Positions 29,717-38,581 of a stretch of DNA of 64,000 nucleotides are shown in pieces. A model generated the notes under the pieces. The model made no database searches, was not told where the DNA came from, and saw nothing but the letters and a program-made list of their open reading frames with translations. A program made the translations under genes and the position numbers. Each line of letters starts with the position of its first letter. Position 1 is the first letter of the stretch. Origin of the DNA: Sulfuriferula sp. AH1 (GTDB lineage: Bacteria > Pseudomonadota > Gammaproteobacteria > Burkholderiales > Sulfuriferulaceae); assembly GCF_002162035.1 (NCBI RefSeq), contig NZ_CP021138.1, forward strand, positions 1,488,001 to 1,552,000. Direction: 5' to 3'.

Positions 29717-30140
29717 GTTCGTTACCGGCTCTCTTAGCCGCAACCCTGGCATCAAATTTTCCCTTATTGATAATGAATCGTTCGTGCCGCCCTCTGGAAA
29801 TGAGGTCAATGCCATCATGGGCTTCCACAGCAAAAATCAGTTTTCTGCCTTCTACCGCAATCAATTCGACGTTCGCAGTCACTTCGAGGCCAGGCGGTGT
29901 TGCCGCTTCGTGACTTACATCGATATGGGTACCGACCGTTTGCTCATGTGGCCAGTCGAGATGGGGATTAATCGCCTTGATGCAGGCCCATTCGAGAAAT
30001 CCCACAAGAAAACCGGTGGCAAAGACTTCCGGCATTGCCAAAAACTCGTCTGACTCAGGGTAAAGCGCCGGAACGGTCTTCGATTGCGGAACAGTGAATC
30101 TATGCTCATAGCGGATACCGGGTTGCAATGTTTCCTTCAT
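29706..30140 (-). CDS. Thioesterase, FlK (fluoroacetyl-CoA thioesterase)-like
   Basis: 144 residues from the ATG at 30140 (MKETLQPGIRYEH), chosen because aggag lies 6 bases upstream; a longer frame exists without support. Hotdog-fold pattern like FlK: TVPQSKTVPALYP, MPEVFATGFLVGFLEWACI, VGTHIDVSHEAATPPG and RGRHERFIIN. FlK-like enzymes hydrolyse acyl-CoA thioesters. The substrate is not evident. It is co-translated with the PhzF-like gene. Confidence 0.8.
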   Translation of the reverse strand: MKETLQPGIRYEHRFTVPQSKTVPALYPESDEFLAMPEVFATGFLVGFLEWACIKAINPHLDWPHEQTVGTHIDVSHEAATPPGLEVTANVELIAVEGRKLIFAVEAHDGIDLISRGRHERFIINKGKFDARVAAKRAGNEHEN

Positions 30141-30228
30141 CCATTTCTCCTGACGTTGACCAGACTCGATTACCGTTCCGCTTATCTCGGCTACCCACAA
30201 GCGAGCCATGTCGCCCATTTCCCGGCTG

Positions 30229-30537
30229 CTATCCAGTACATTCTGTAAAAAATATCGGCCATGCATCCCTGGAGCCAGCCAGCAAATCCAGCTCGCCCGG
30301 CACTGGCTTTGCACAAGGAATGGCATTCACCGCCGTTGCGGCCATAACAGATGACGGCGAGAAATAAATTCTGACTTCGCAATGCAACCGGCCTTCAGAT
30401 TCGTGGCGAATAAATACAGCCATTTCCTTCGGCTGGCCTGCCTTTTCGTATTCCCCGAGGAACAGCGCTTTGATAGCGGCCAGCGACTCCCCTGCCAACA
30501 TCGCATCACCGAGATTTTTGGTAAACCATGTGTTCAT
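30229..30537 (-). CDS. Conserved hypothetical protein, 102 residues
   Basis: Short soluble protein with LGDAMLAGESLAAIKALFL and MAVFIRHESEGRLHCEVRIYFSPSS. It resembles a small family of bacterial hypotheticals with the same HESEGRLHCEV segment; no function is known. It ends at a normal stop (TECTG), and 88 bases separate it from the thioesterase. It sits 24 bases after the membrane-protein gene, so it may be co-transcribed with it. Confidence 0.6.
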   Translation of the reverse strand: MNTWFTKNLGDAMLAGESLAAIKALFLGEYEKAGQPKEMAVFIRHESEGRLHCEVRIYFSPSSVMAATAVNAIPCAKPVPGELDLLAGSRDAWPIFFTECTG

Positions 30538-30561
30538 GTTTCCGCTGCCTGACTTAAAGCG

Positions 30562-31323
30562 CTAAGACTCCGCCCTGTTTTGCCGATTTCTGTGGGAAAG
30601 GAATATCCCCGATGCGATCAGTACCAATAAAACTGCCGATGCCGAGTAACGGCTTAATGCCAGGCCGCCCTGACTGATCGGTTTATCCAGAAAATCGCCG
30701 ACCACCGCACCCAGCGGCCGCGTCAGGATGAATGCCGCCCAGAAGAGCGCTGTATGGGAAATCCGGGTCCGGTAATACAACAACGCGATAATCGCCAGCA
30801 TGGCGCCGAACACGATAGCACCTCCCTCGTAGCCGAGACCTGCCGTATCAGCCGTCCAGTCGCCGAGGGCTGTACCCAAAGTTTGAGAAAACATGATGGT
30901 GATCCAGTAGAACATTTCGGATTTTGGCGAGCTGACCGTATCCACCGCTACCGAACCAAGCGTGCTGTACCAAATGAAAAGCGATGCCATAAGCAAAGCA
31001 AACAGTATCGCCGTGCCACCTGCGTAACCGACACCCAGAGACCGGTCTGCGAAATCTGCCAGCGTCGTTCCTACTGTCGTTGTTGCGATAATGGTCGTCC
31101 AGTAGATGAGCGGGTGAAATTTCTTTGCGGAAATCTGCGCAATGACTGCCACAATGAAGACAGCAGCAAATATCCCGGTAGCGACGAGATAGCCAAGATG
31201 CATCGACATCGAAACCGCATCCCCGCCCGTCTCGCCGAGTGTTGTGGCCAGAATTTTTATGATCCAGAAGGTCAGCGTCACTTCCGGCACCTTGCTTAAA
31301 ACCTGTTGTTGGTCTGTGTTCAT
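30562..31323 (-). CDS. Membrane protein, COG4705 type
   Basis: 253 residues with about eight membrane helices in internally repeated units. The repeated signature is a polar T/G-rich segment between helices: ILATTLGETGGDA, IATTTVGTTLADFAD, MFSQTLGTALGDWTA and ILTRPLGAVVGDFLD. This fourfold repeat is the hallmark of the COG4705 membrane proteins, whose function is not established. The conserved acidic D in each repeat suggests a cation path, but that is inference only. Confidence 0.78.
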   Translation of the reverse strand: MNTDQQQVLSKVPEVTLTFWIIKILATTLGETGGDAVSMSMHLGYLVATGIFAAVFIVAVIAQISAKKFHPLIYWTTIIATTTVGTTLADFADRSLGVGYAGGTAILFALLMASLFIWYSTLGSVAVDTVSSPKSEMFYWITIMFSQTLGTALGDWTADTAGLGYEGGAIVFGAMLAIIALLYYRTRISHTALFWAAFILTRPLGAVVGDFLDKPISQGGLALSRYSASAVLLVLIASGIFLSHRNRQNRAES

Positions 31324-31411
31324 TTTTTCTTGTTCAGTTGAGGAAATATCTGATTGTGTCGACTAACCCGGCACTAAGCAATCAAAATCAGTTTACCGAT
31401 GCCAGCCGCCG

Positions 31412-31918
31412 TCATTGCTTGAGTTTTTCATCCTCGCTCTTCGCCTCGGCCATGGCTTCCGGCTCAAGTTCTTCTGCAAACCGGTTGAAACGGACGAAGA
31501 CTCCCCATGAGGCCAACAATACGCCCACGGAAACGATCAGCGCTGCTGCGTACGGCAGCTGTGAGGGCGCTTCATGAATCGCCTTGAAAGTCGCAACCAG
31601 ACCTTCTATCGCCAGAGAGACGATCACCACCACGAAGAAGCGGGACAGAAAACGGCGAACACGGGTAGGCGCGCTGATGTCCGCCGCGCGAATGACTTCT
31701 TCTTCGGTGATGGTCTCGGCGATCTGGAGCGCGACGACGGCTGCTGCCAGCAAACCCACCGCTTCTATGATGCTCTGTGCCGCGGCGCTATCCAGTCCGC
31801 CCGCAAAGGCCTGCCATCCGATACGCGAAGCGATGATGATCAGCATGACCGCAGCACAGGCAAACAGCGCTGCCATGAGGCCGTGAACGATACGGAAAAG
31901 CCGAAGGACTATTTTCAT
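31412..31918 (-). CDS. Inner-membrane protein of unknown function
   Basis: 168 residues from the ATG at 31918 (MKIVLRLFRIVHGLM). Four hydrophobic segments and a charged C-terminus (EELEPEAMAEAKSEDEKLKQ). The motif VALQIAETITEEEVIRAADIS between helices 2 and 3 is acidic and recurs in small membrane proteins beside other transporters. I do not recognise a characterised family. A longer frame extends to 31987 but lacks support. Confidence 0.6.
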   Translation of the reverse strand: MKIVLRLFRIVHGLMAALFACAAVMLIIIASRIGWQAFAGGLDSAAAQSIIEAVGLLAAAVVALQIAETITEEEVIRAADISAPTRVRRFLSRFFVVVIVSLAIEGLVATFKAIHEAPSQLPYAAALIVSVGVLLASWGVFVRFNRFAEELEPEAMAEAKSEDEKLKQ

Positions 31919-32169
31919 CTCAGTGCGCAGTAATGGCGATTTACCAATGTGACTTGCGCCATGATGATTGGTTCCGGCTAACAGCAACAGCTTGCTCCAG
32001 CCTTTGACCTCAAGCCCCTTGCGACCGGATGAACGCGTCCAGCGGGGGCTCCGAAACCTTCCAGCGTTTCAATCTTCGTTGGCATCATCACTATGGAATC
32101 TCCGGCTCGACGAGCTGCACAAGCAATGTGAGCGATTCCTGCCAGCCGAGGTAGCAGTTCTCCGGTGGG
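31919..32169. other. Gene-free stretch before the IS3 remnant
   Basis: 251 bases between the membrane-protein gene and the IS3 left end. Short frames exist but none has a ribosome site or family match, and no attC core pair is visible. This is probably flanking debris at the junction of the accessory block and the integron. Confidence 0.4.
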
Positions 32170-32203
32170 TGTAGTGGTCTAATTTACACAGCCTCCCCGA
32201 TAG

Positions 32204-33065
<862 letters not shown>

Positions 33066-33083
33066 CCACTACAGGCATCAATT

Positions 33084-33854
33084 TCAACGAGCTGCTTTCA
33101 CGAAAGCCAGCAAATCGGTTAGGTTTTGCCCAACCGCATCGGGGACAACGCCGAGCTTTTCGGCCGGGAGGTTCAGGCGATTAACCCAAAAAGTTGTATA
33201 GCCAAACGACTTTGCCCCAGCAGCATCCCATCCGGCAAACGGAACGAAGAGAATTTCCTCACGCTTCAGATTGAATGCATCAATCGCCATCTGGTAAGCA
33301 CGTGGGGCAGGTTTGTATGATTTTATCTTGTCTGTGCTAAGAACATGTTCAAAGAGACCATCAAGTCCGGAGTTCTTGATGCCGGCGTCGAGTATCTTCG
33401 AAGTCGCGTTGGATAGGAACGCCAATCGGATACCATCACTCTTAAGTGACCGTAGTGCTGGCAGGGCATCAGGCCAAACCTTAAGTTCAAGATAAGCATC
33501 CATCAGTTGTTTGCGTTTATCCGAGGTCAGATCAAGTTTTAACAATTCACCCGAAAACACTAAAGCATCTTCCGTTGTCTGCCAGAAATCCGCATAGTGA
33601 CCGGATAATGCACGTAACCATTGGTACTCGAACTGCCTAGTGCGCCATGCGATGCTAAGTTCAGCGCCTTTGCCCGGAAAGAGTTGTTCGGCAAGCGCAA
33701 AGACCGGGCGGGGATCAAAGATCGGGAAAGCATCGAAGGCAATAGCTTTGATCTTAGAGCTTGTAGCGGCACGAGCTAAAGGGCTTGACACCATAAGCCC
33801 CGTTACAATGCCTGCGGCTGCTAGATTGATAAACTCCCGACGATTTAACGACAT
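33084..33854 (-). CDS. HAD-superfamily (haloacid dehalogenase type II) cassette protein
   Basis: 256 residues. The N-terminus has a twin-arginine signal (LNRREFINLAAAGIVTG, then a hydrophobic stretch to SPLARA), so it is exported folded to the periplasm. The HAD domain has the nucleophile region AIAFDAFPIFD, FLSNATSK (motif II) and YKPAPRAYQMAI (motif III Lys). The C-terminal segment FVPFAGWDAAGAKSFGY matches type II 2-haloacid dehalogenases. Substrate unknown. It is the last recognisable cassette; its own attC is lost at the IS3 boundary. Confidence 0.85.
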   Translation of the reverse strand: MSLNRREFINLAAAGIVTGLMVSSPLARAATSSKIKAIAFDAFPIFDPRPVFALAEQLFPGKGAELSIAWRTRQFEYQWLRALSGHYADFWQTTEDALVFSGELLKLDLTSDKRKQLMDAYLELKVWPDALPALRSLKSDGIRLAFLSNATSKILDAGIKNSGLDGLFEHVLSTDKIKSYKPAPRAYQMAIDAFNLKREEILFVPFAGWDAAGAKSFGYTTFWVNRLNLPAEKLGVVPDAVGQNLTDLLAFVKAAR

Positions 33855-33932
33855 GAATAACCTCCGTTTTTCTGTTTCTGTTAAGACGGACGAATCGCGG
33901 AGAATATTCCACTAGTCAGCAAACTTGCTGGC

Positions 33933-33994
33933 ACCTAACGTGGAGCTAAGGGCTGCGCGTTTTTGCGCAGTCCCGCTTGAGCGTAAGGTTAGAT
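33933..33994 (-). repeat. attC site 13
   Basis: Cores ACCTAAC and GTTAGAT flank a stem formed by GGGCTGCGCG and CGCAGTCCCG. It follows the amidohydrolase cassette gene. Confidence 0.88.
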
Positions 33995-34004
33995 GTTGCT
34001 CGTT

Positions 34005-34766
34005 TTAGCATGGAAGACGATAGAAATTGACCGCATTTTTCCATAGCACCAACTCACCCCCTTCGTTCCCTAACGCCTCAAGTAGTAGCGAGATGTCGTT
34101 CGCTTCAAATGGACGCGGTGCGCGCGTCGATGGTAGATCAGTACCAAACATCAGAACGTGCGGATTCGCCGCATGAATGGCTCGGAGTGCCTGACCGACC
34201 GGGAATTCAACGCGTCCAAAACCCGTTGCCTTAATCCTTACGCCCTTCTCCGCAAGGCGCAGTAATGTTGGAAAACCCTCCTTTGACAGTCCGAGATGAT
34301 CGATGCTGACCGCAGGAAGGCTCAGCAGCGTTCCTCGCAACTCGTGAAGATCGCGTGCATCGACATAGAGCTCGGCATGCCAACCAACGAGATCAAACAC
34401 ACGTCGCGCGAACGACTCCAGATGTTCGACTGACTCAGAGCCGCCGCGCATCAAATTGAACCGAACTGCCCTGACGCCTCTTTCGTCAAGCCGCCTGATT
34501 TCTGCGTCGGACACCGATGCGGGCAGTTGTGTGACGCCAACGAACTTTGGTCCAAGCCGCTCAAGAGCACTCAAGAGATAATCCTGATCGAATGCCTGGA
34601 AAGAGCCTGAGACAACAACACCACCCACGACACCAAGAGATCGCGCCATCACGAGGTAGTCACTCGTTGTGAACGGGTCAGGAAGATACCCATTGTTCGG
34701 CACCAGTGGGAATGCCGGGTCAATGATATGGAAGTGCGAGTCGAATACGTGTGCGTGCGAGTTCAT
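34005..34766 (-). CDS. Amidohydrolase-2 family metal-dependent hydrolase (cassette)
   Basis: 253 residues, TIM-barrel hydrolase of the 2-pyrone-4,6-dicarboxylate-hydrolase-like type. The N-terminal metal-binding FDSHFHIIDP, the central RAVRFNLMRGG, the His in SIDHLGLSKEG and the late FGTDLPSTRAP fit the family. Substrates in the family are lactones and cyclic acids, not decidable here. Cassette gene, with attC 13 behind it and attC 12 before it. Confidence 0.87.
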   Translation of the reverse strand: MNSHAHVFDSHFHIIDPAFPLVPNNGYLPDPFTTSDYLVMARSLGVVGGVVVSGSFQAFDQDYLLSALERLGPKFVGVTQLPASVSDAEIRRLDERGVRAVRFNLMRGGSESVEHLESFARRVFDLVGWHAELYVDARDLHELRGTLLSLPAVSIDHLGLSKEGFPTLLRLAEKGVRIKATGFGRVEFPVGQALRAIHAANPHVLMFGTDLPSTRAPRPFEANDISLLLEALGNEGGELVLWKNAVNFYRLPC

Positions 34767-34799
34767 TAGGCTTTCTCATGCAATTATGTAGCTCCTGTG

Positions 34800-34860
34800 G
34801 TCTAACGTTCAAGGTAAGGAGCCCGCTGTAAGCCAGTCCCGCTTGAGCGCTATGTTAGAG
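34800..34860 (-). repeat. attC site 12
   Basis: Cores GTCTAAC and GTTAGAG, 61 bases, with an imperfect inner stem (aaggagcccgctg / cagtcccgctt). Confidence 0.82.
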
Positions 34861-35217
34861 GTCATAAGTGTAATGGGCGTAGGATTTATCAACCATTCCT
34901 TCAGGGTTGATATGAAAAACTTCAGCAGAAAAGCCCCGCGCTCCCTTGTAGTAGAGGGTAATGCTATTTACACCGAACAAGATTGTGATGAGATCAAAAT
35001 GAAGAGAAGGATTTAGCTGCAAGGCTTTTGCCCAATAGGCCCCAACTTTATCTTTTCCCTTCAGCGTTCCAGAGCTTTCATCGGTGATTTTGGTAATGAC
35101 AGGAGAGGACATTTCAAAATCATCGGTGTAGTGCGAAAGAATGCGATCCAAATCATGGGTGTTCCAAGATTCAATCCATTCGCTCGCGAAATGCTCAGCA
35201 AACTCTTGAGTGATCAT
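34855..35217 (-). CDS. NTF2/SnoaL-like cassette protein
   Basis: 120 residues with the cone-shaped SnoaL-like pattern: FASEWIESWNTHDLDRILSHYTDDFEM, LKGKDKVGAYWAKAL, then beta strands ending YAHYTYDL. Members bind small ligands or act as isomerases; nothing selects a substrate. The stop codon lies within attC 12, as is common for cassette genes. Confidence 0.85.
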   Translation of the reverse strand: MITQEFAEHFASEWIESWNTHDLDRILSHYTDDFEMSSPVITKITDESSGTLKGKDKVGAYWAKALQLNPSLHFDLITILFGVNSITLYYKGARGFSAEVFHINPEGMVDKSYAHYTYDL

Positions 35218-35226
35218 GGGGGATAC

Positions 35227-35313
35227 CTCTAACGTAGAGCTAACCGGCGCTGCGCGGCTTTATCGCGCAGCGTCCAGCGACCGAAGGGAGCGAGGTTGAG
35301 CGCCATGTTAGGT
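35227..35313 (-). repeat. attC site 11
   Basis: Cores CTCTAAC and GTTAGGT, 87 bases, with stem GGCGCTGCGCGGC / GCGCAGCGTCC. Confidence 0.82.
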
Positions 35314-36066
35314 GATTTTTTGGATCGTGCGGCATTTTGGAAAAGCGGAGCATCCCCAAAATTTGCTGCCCGCGAGGTCTCCGCTTTTTGTTATGCGCAG
35401 AACCATTTGTTCACCACATTCTGGACATGACCTTGGCGCATCGGGATCTAAGCGGCGTTGAACATTCTGCACATGTTCACGATTTGTGGCGAACGACGGA
35501 GCCATTCTACCGGTGCTAATTGCAGTGGCCACTGCCTCAACTTCGGGGAGCGACAGAAAAACCTCGGTCTTTGACTTGATGTAAGAAATATATCCACCCG
35601 CGTAAGTGACGTTTGCCGGCATCTTCGTCTTGAACTCGCTCCCGCCGACAAAGACAACGACAGAGTGAATTTTCTCCGGCGAAAGATTTAGCAGGGCTTC
35701 CAATGCTTTAACATGCTTATAGTTTTGACGAAGCGGGTTTTGAAATTTGTTGGTCTTCTTGAAAATCTTCTGTGTCCACATGGGCTGATGCTCATCGCCA
35801 AAAATCCAGCCGCTGTAGTTTTTTGTTTCAACGACGAACAAACCAAATCTTGATACGAAAATGTGATCAATTTGCGTCGTTCCATCGGGTGTTTTAAGCG
35901 TGACATTGTGAATCGGTCGGTACTCCTGTGGGTCAAGGAGGAACTTTGCAGACAACCTGACCAACCATTCGCCAAAGAGTCCCTTAAACCATGGAGTTTT
36001 AACGACAACGCCTGCAATGAGCAGGGGAAATATCCACCACAGTTGAACAAAGAATGATTTGAGCAT
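35308..36066 (-). CDS. NERD-domain protein with C4 zinc finger (cassette)
   Basis: 252 residues. One membrane helix at the N-terminus (MLKSFFVQLWWIFPLLIAGV) is followed by a NERD nuclease-related domain with IDHIFVSRFGLFVVETKNYSG, including the D...ExK triad of the PD-(D/E)XK fold. A topoisomerase-type zinc finger (CPECGEQMVL...FWGCSAFPKC) ends the chain. This is a possible nucleic-acid-acting protein. NERD proteins occur on mobile DNA and in defence contexts, but no function is proven. Confidence 0.87.
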   Translation of the reverse strand: MLKSFFVQLWWIFPLLIAGVVVKTPWFKGLFGEWLVRLSAKFLLDPQEYRPIHNVTLKTPDGTTQIDHIFVSRFGLFVVETKNYSGWIFGDEHQPMWTQKIFKKTNKFQNPLRQNYKHVKALEALLNLSPEKIHSVVVFVGGSEFKTKMPANVTYAGGYISYIKSKTEVFLSLPEVEAVATAISTGRMAPSFATNREHVQNVQRRLDPDAPRSCPECGEQMVLRITKSGDLAGSKFWGCSAFPKCRTIQKIT

Positions 36067-36089
36067 GGATGTATGTACCTGCTGAAGTT

Positions 36090-36211
36090 ATCTAACGTAA
36101 AAGTAAGGGGCTGGCCGCGCCTAAAACATGCCGCAGCCAGAAAGGTAAACAATATCACAAGCCTAACCGAAGCTGCATAACGGACAGTCCCGCTTGACTG
36201 ACAAGTTAGGA
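36090..36211 (-). repeat. attC site 10 (long)
   Basis: Cores ATCTAAC and GTTAGGA, 122 bases; outer arms AAGTAAGGGGCTGGCCG and CAGTCCCGCTTGACT, with a variable centre. Confidence 0.78.
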
Positions 36212-36529
36212 GTTTTTATCGCTATCAGCTTTAGGCAAATACTCAAGCTCCATATTACGGAAATGCGAAAAAAGCCAAATACCGAGATAACCAAAACTTG
36301 CGGCAAAAATCGTAATGAAACCCGCTAAAAAAATGGAGCCAAAGAAACCACCCAGCAACCCTATCCAGCCAAATAGCGGCTCGCCATTAAACTGTACTGT
36401 ATTAAAACCAAATAATGCAAATACACCCATAAACAAACCAAATGGGAGTAATGAAGAAAACGACGAGACAGCCACAAGCTTTACCCAACTTCGGTGAGTT
36501 GGTCGTTTGAATGCAAGTAACTCGGTCAT
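36206..36529 (-). CDS. Small membrane protein (cassette)
   Basis: 107 residues from the ATG at 36529 (MTELLAFKRPTHRSW); the longer frame runs through attC 9 and is not credible. Two hydrophobic stretches (FSSLLPFGLFMGVFALFGF and LFGWIGLLGGFFGSIFLAGF) plus a third weaker one, with an acidic C-terminus. It resembles short two- to three-helix proteins common in integron cassettes. Function unknown. Confidence 0.72.
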   Translation of the reverse strand: MTELLAFKRPTHRSWVKLVAVSSFSSLLPFGLFMGVFALFGFNTVQFNGEPLFGWIGLLGGFFGSIFLAGFITIFAASFGYLGIWLFSHFRNMELEYLPKADSDKNS

Positions 36530-36538
36530 TATGATGAC

Positions 36539-36601
36539 TCCTAACGTAAAAGCGAGGGGCTGCGCGCTTTTGCGCAGTCCCTCTCGACTGCCGGGTTGGG
36601 C
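36539..36601 (-). repeat. attC site 9
   Basis: Cores TCCTAAC and GTTGGGC, stem GGGGCTGCGCG / TGCGCAGTCCCT, 63 bases. Confidence 0.88.
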
Positions 36602-36602
36602 A

Positions 36603-37099
36603 TCATTTACACCCGCCCTTTGATTTTTTGGTCCCGCATCCCGTCGAACAATCACCCACATTTGGCGAGGGCTGAATAGCGGGGATACCAACTTGTTTGT
36701 GATTGGATTTTCGAGCCCAGCTTATTATGGAAACGGCTTCAGACTTTTCTTCCTCCGAATATCCAGTTAGTAAAATACGCGCACCATTTTCATACATCCG
36801 GCGCGCCAAATTAGGGGCATGGATGTGCAGTAACGGGCCATCGTGTTCAAGCAAAAAAAATGCTCAAACGAAATGATAGGTGCACCGTTAACTTGATGTC
36901 GTGATGGTTTGGGGTTAATGCCAACCCAGTTAATTTTGCGGTCAATTCCATATGCACGCGGCTCTGCACCAATGCCACCAACTCCGATAACCGCTTCAAA
37001 AGCGTAGCCTCTTACTTGCCCCATGCATCCATTGATGCCAAAGCTCCCATTATTATCTGGGTCGCCTGTGTGTGTTCGCTTGTAGGTCAATATCCGCAT
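36603..37099 (-). pseudogene. Conserved cassette protein, frameshifted at an A8 run
   Basis: The first frame, from the ATG at 37099 (MRILTYKRTHTGDPDNNGSFG), continues through GCMGQVRGYAFEAVIGVGGI to ISFEHFF and then goes wrong. The next frame continues LEHDGPLLHIHAPNLARRMY and ends near CSTGCGTKKSKGGCK. A ninth base in the A8 run at 36853-36860 would join them into one protein of about 165 residues. The Cys-rich end suggests metal binding. Family resembles integron cassette hypotheticals; no function known. Confidence 0.72.
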
Positions 37100-37116
37100 G
37101 AATACGTTACCTTGAC

Positions 37117-37239
37117 GCCCAACGTAGAAGTGAGGGGCTGGCCGATTGCAAAACTTGGCGGAAGCCCCGGATGTACAAATGACCGCAGGCCATAGAGAAG
37201 CCACTTATCGGCCAGTCCCTCTCGACTGCTGGGTTAGAG
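37117..37239 (-). repeat. attC site 8 (long)
   Basis: Cores GCCCAAC and GTTAGAG, 123 bases; arms GAGGGGCTGGCCGAT and ATCGGCCAGTCCCTCTC are nearly perfect complements, with a variable middle. Confidence 0.86.
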
Positions 37240-37249
37240 AGCGGCTTGT

Positions 37250-37483
37250 TCATGCGAAGGCTCCAGAAAAGTATAGTGTTAACCCAACCAGCAATGCAGC
37301 AAAAGCTACTATGGCAACAAATTCGCGGTTGTGTGGGTGTTCTTGGGGCGGTGGATAGCGCCCCAACGTAAGCACGCGAAGAATAACCCACCCAGGCCAA
37401 TAGAAGATGCCAACAAACAATACCTCAGCAACAAACTGCCCGATAACGCGGATAACAATTTCAGCGATTGCATCGAGTGCCAT
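37250..37483 (-). CDS. Small two-helix membrane protein (cassette)
   Basis: 77 residues. Two hydrophobic helices (FVAEVLFVGIFYWPGWVIL and FVAIVAFAALLVGLTLYFSG) are joined by a short loop RVLTLGRYPPPQEHP. Proteins of this type, with the GWVILRVLTLGRYPP pattern, are frequent cassette hypotheticals. Function unknown. Lies between attC 8 and attC 7. Confidence 0.75.
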   Translation of the reverse strand: MALDAIAEIVIRVIGQFVAEVLFVGIFYWPGWVILRVLTLGRYPPPQEHPHNREFVAIVAFAALLVGLTLYFSGAFA

Positions 37484-37493
37484 GGCTCTAGCT

Positions 37494-37556
37494 CTCTAAC
37501 GAGTAGCTAAGGGGCGCCGCGCTTGCGTGGCGTCCCGCTTGAGCGCAGGGTTAGAG
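37494..37556 (-). repeat. attC site 7
   Basis: Cores CTCTAAC and GTTAGAG, stem GGGGCGCCGCG / CGTGGCGTCCCG, 63 bases. Confidence 0.9.
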
Positions 37557-37569
37557 GGTGTTCTCCAAG

Positions 37570-37953
37570 TTATGGGCATTCGATCATCGCAATGGATTTC
37601 AACTCTACTTTTGTTGCGCCGATTGCTGGTTCAATTAGCGCAAGCTGGATACTTTTTTGCGCATTAACTAACAGAAGCGCGGCCTTTTTCCCATAGCCCC
37701 AATAACCTGTGTAACCAGAAAACATAAAGCAACGTCCGTTCATTCGATAGACATCTTTATCCCACTTGATATTAAACGGTGGCTCGACTTTGGAAACTTC
37801 GCCAACATCCGCAATAATATAATTTTTCATTTGTTCTTGTTGACCAAACATATCCCAACCATCTGCCGCAGCCTGCGCTGAGGTAAAGGCTAGAAACACT
37901 GCAACCAATGCCTTGTTAAAACACATTGGATTAATAATGCTGTTGTAGTTCAT
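37570..37953 (-). CDS. Secreted hypothetical protein (cassette, second gene)
   Basis: About 127 residues from the ATG at 37953 with gagg upstream; 37959 and 37926 are alternatives. A signal-like segment (CFNKALVAVFLAFTSAQA) precedes a mature domain with WDMFGQQEQMKNYIIADVGE and FMFSGYTGYWGYGKKAALL. No family is recognised. Its start overlaps the end of the upstream gene, and no attC lies between them, so both travel as one cassette. Confidence 0.65.
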   Translation of the reverse strand: MNYNSIINPMCFNKALVAVFLAFTSAQAAADGWDMFGQQEQMKNYIIADVGEVSKVEPPFNIKWDKDVYRMNGRCFMFSGYTGYWGYGKKAALLLVNAQKSIQLALIEPAIGATKVELKSIAMIECP

Positions 37954-38470
37954 TCTCAACCTCGCGAATAAGTGATATGACCTGCCGACAAAAAGCTAAT
38001 GCAGGAATGCCTTTCCCAGACAAGCTGCCAAAGTGAAAATCCTCCGGAAGCAGTTTGCCGCTTGTCATCATAGACAAAGGGTAGTGGTGGGTATTGCCTT
38101 TGCGGAGACCATAAAGCTCCTTTGTAATTTCGTGCTGCCCCGCTGTCTTAATGTAAGTTGGCCGCTTTGCGTCTTGAAATACTCGCACATAGCAACGAAG
38201 TGTTTCTAGCGCCTCTTGATTTTCGATTGGGTCGCCTGTTTCCGGATGATGAAAGCTTTGATATGCCCGAAGGGCATTGATTTCGAAAAAACTGTAGGCC
38301 GCGCCAAAAAATGCACTTATAAGCCAACGAAATTTGTCCTTATCGTTTTCTTGCGTTGCGAGTTCGAGAAAAAATTCGCATTCAGATAACTTGTCTGATG
38401 GGTCTACTATTGCGTCAAGATCAAGCAGGTTTAGCCAATCTTCTGTGTCATCTGTGAGCTTACGAGACAT
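37931..38470 (-). CDS. Hypothetical protein (cassette, first gene)
   Basis: 179 residues from the ATG at 38470 (MSRKLTDDTEDWLNLLDLDA). Mostly helical, soluble, with WLISAFFGAAYSFFEINALRAYQ and a C-terminal helix REVENELQQ. No characterised family recognised. It is the leading gene of a two-gene cassette, overlapping the secreted-protein gene by about 23 bases. Confidence 0.65.
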   Translation of the reverse strand: MSRKLTDDTEDWLNLLDLDAIVDPSDKLSECEFFLELATQENDKDKFRWLISAFFGAAYSFFEINALRAYQSFHHPETGDPIENQEALETLRCYVRVFQDAKRPTYIKTAGQHEITKELYGLRKGNTHHYPLSMMTSGKLLPEDFHFGSLSGKGIPALAFCRQVISLIREVENELQQHY

Positions 38471-38481
38471 TGACAAACACC

Positions 38482-38571
38482 CTCTAACGTTTGAAGTAAC
38501 CGGCGCCGGAGCGCAGCGGAGGGAACCCACCAGCATAGCTGGTGGGTGTCCGGTTGACTGAAGTGTTAGAG
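38482..38571 (-). repeat. attC site 6
   Basis: Cores CTCTAAC and GTTAGAG, 90 bases, with arms AAGTAACCGGCGCCG and GGTGTCCGGTTGACT and a hairpin GAACCCACCAGC / GCTGGTGGGT at its tip. Confidence 0.86.
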
Positions 38572-38581
38572 GTGTTTTGAT

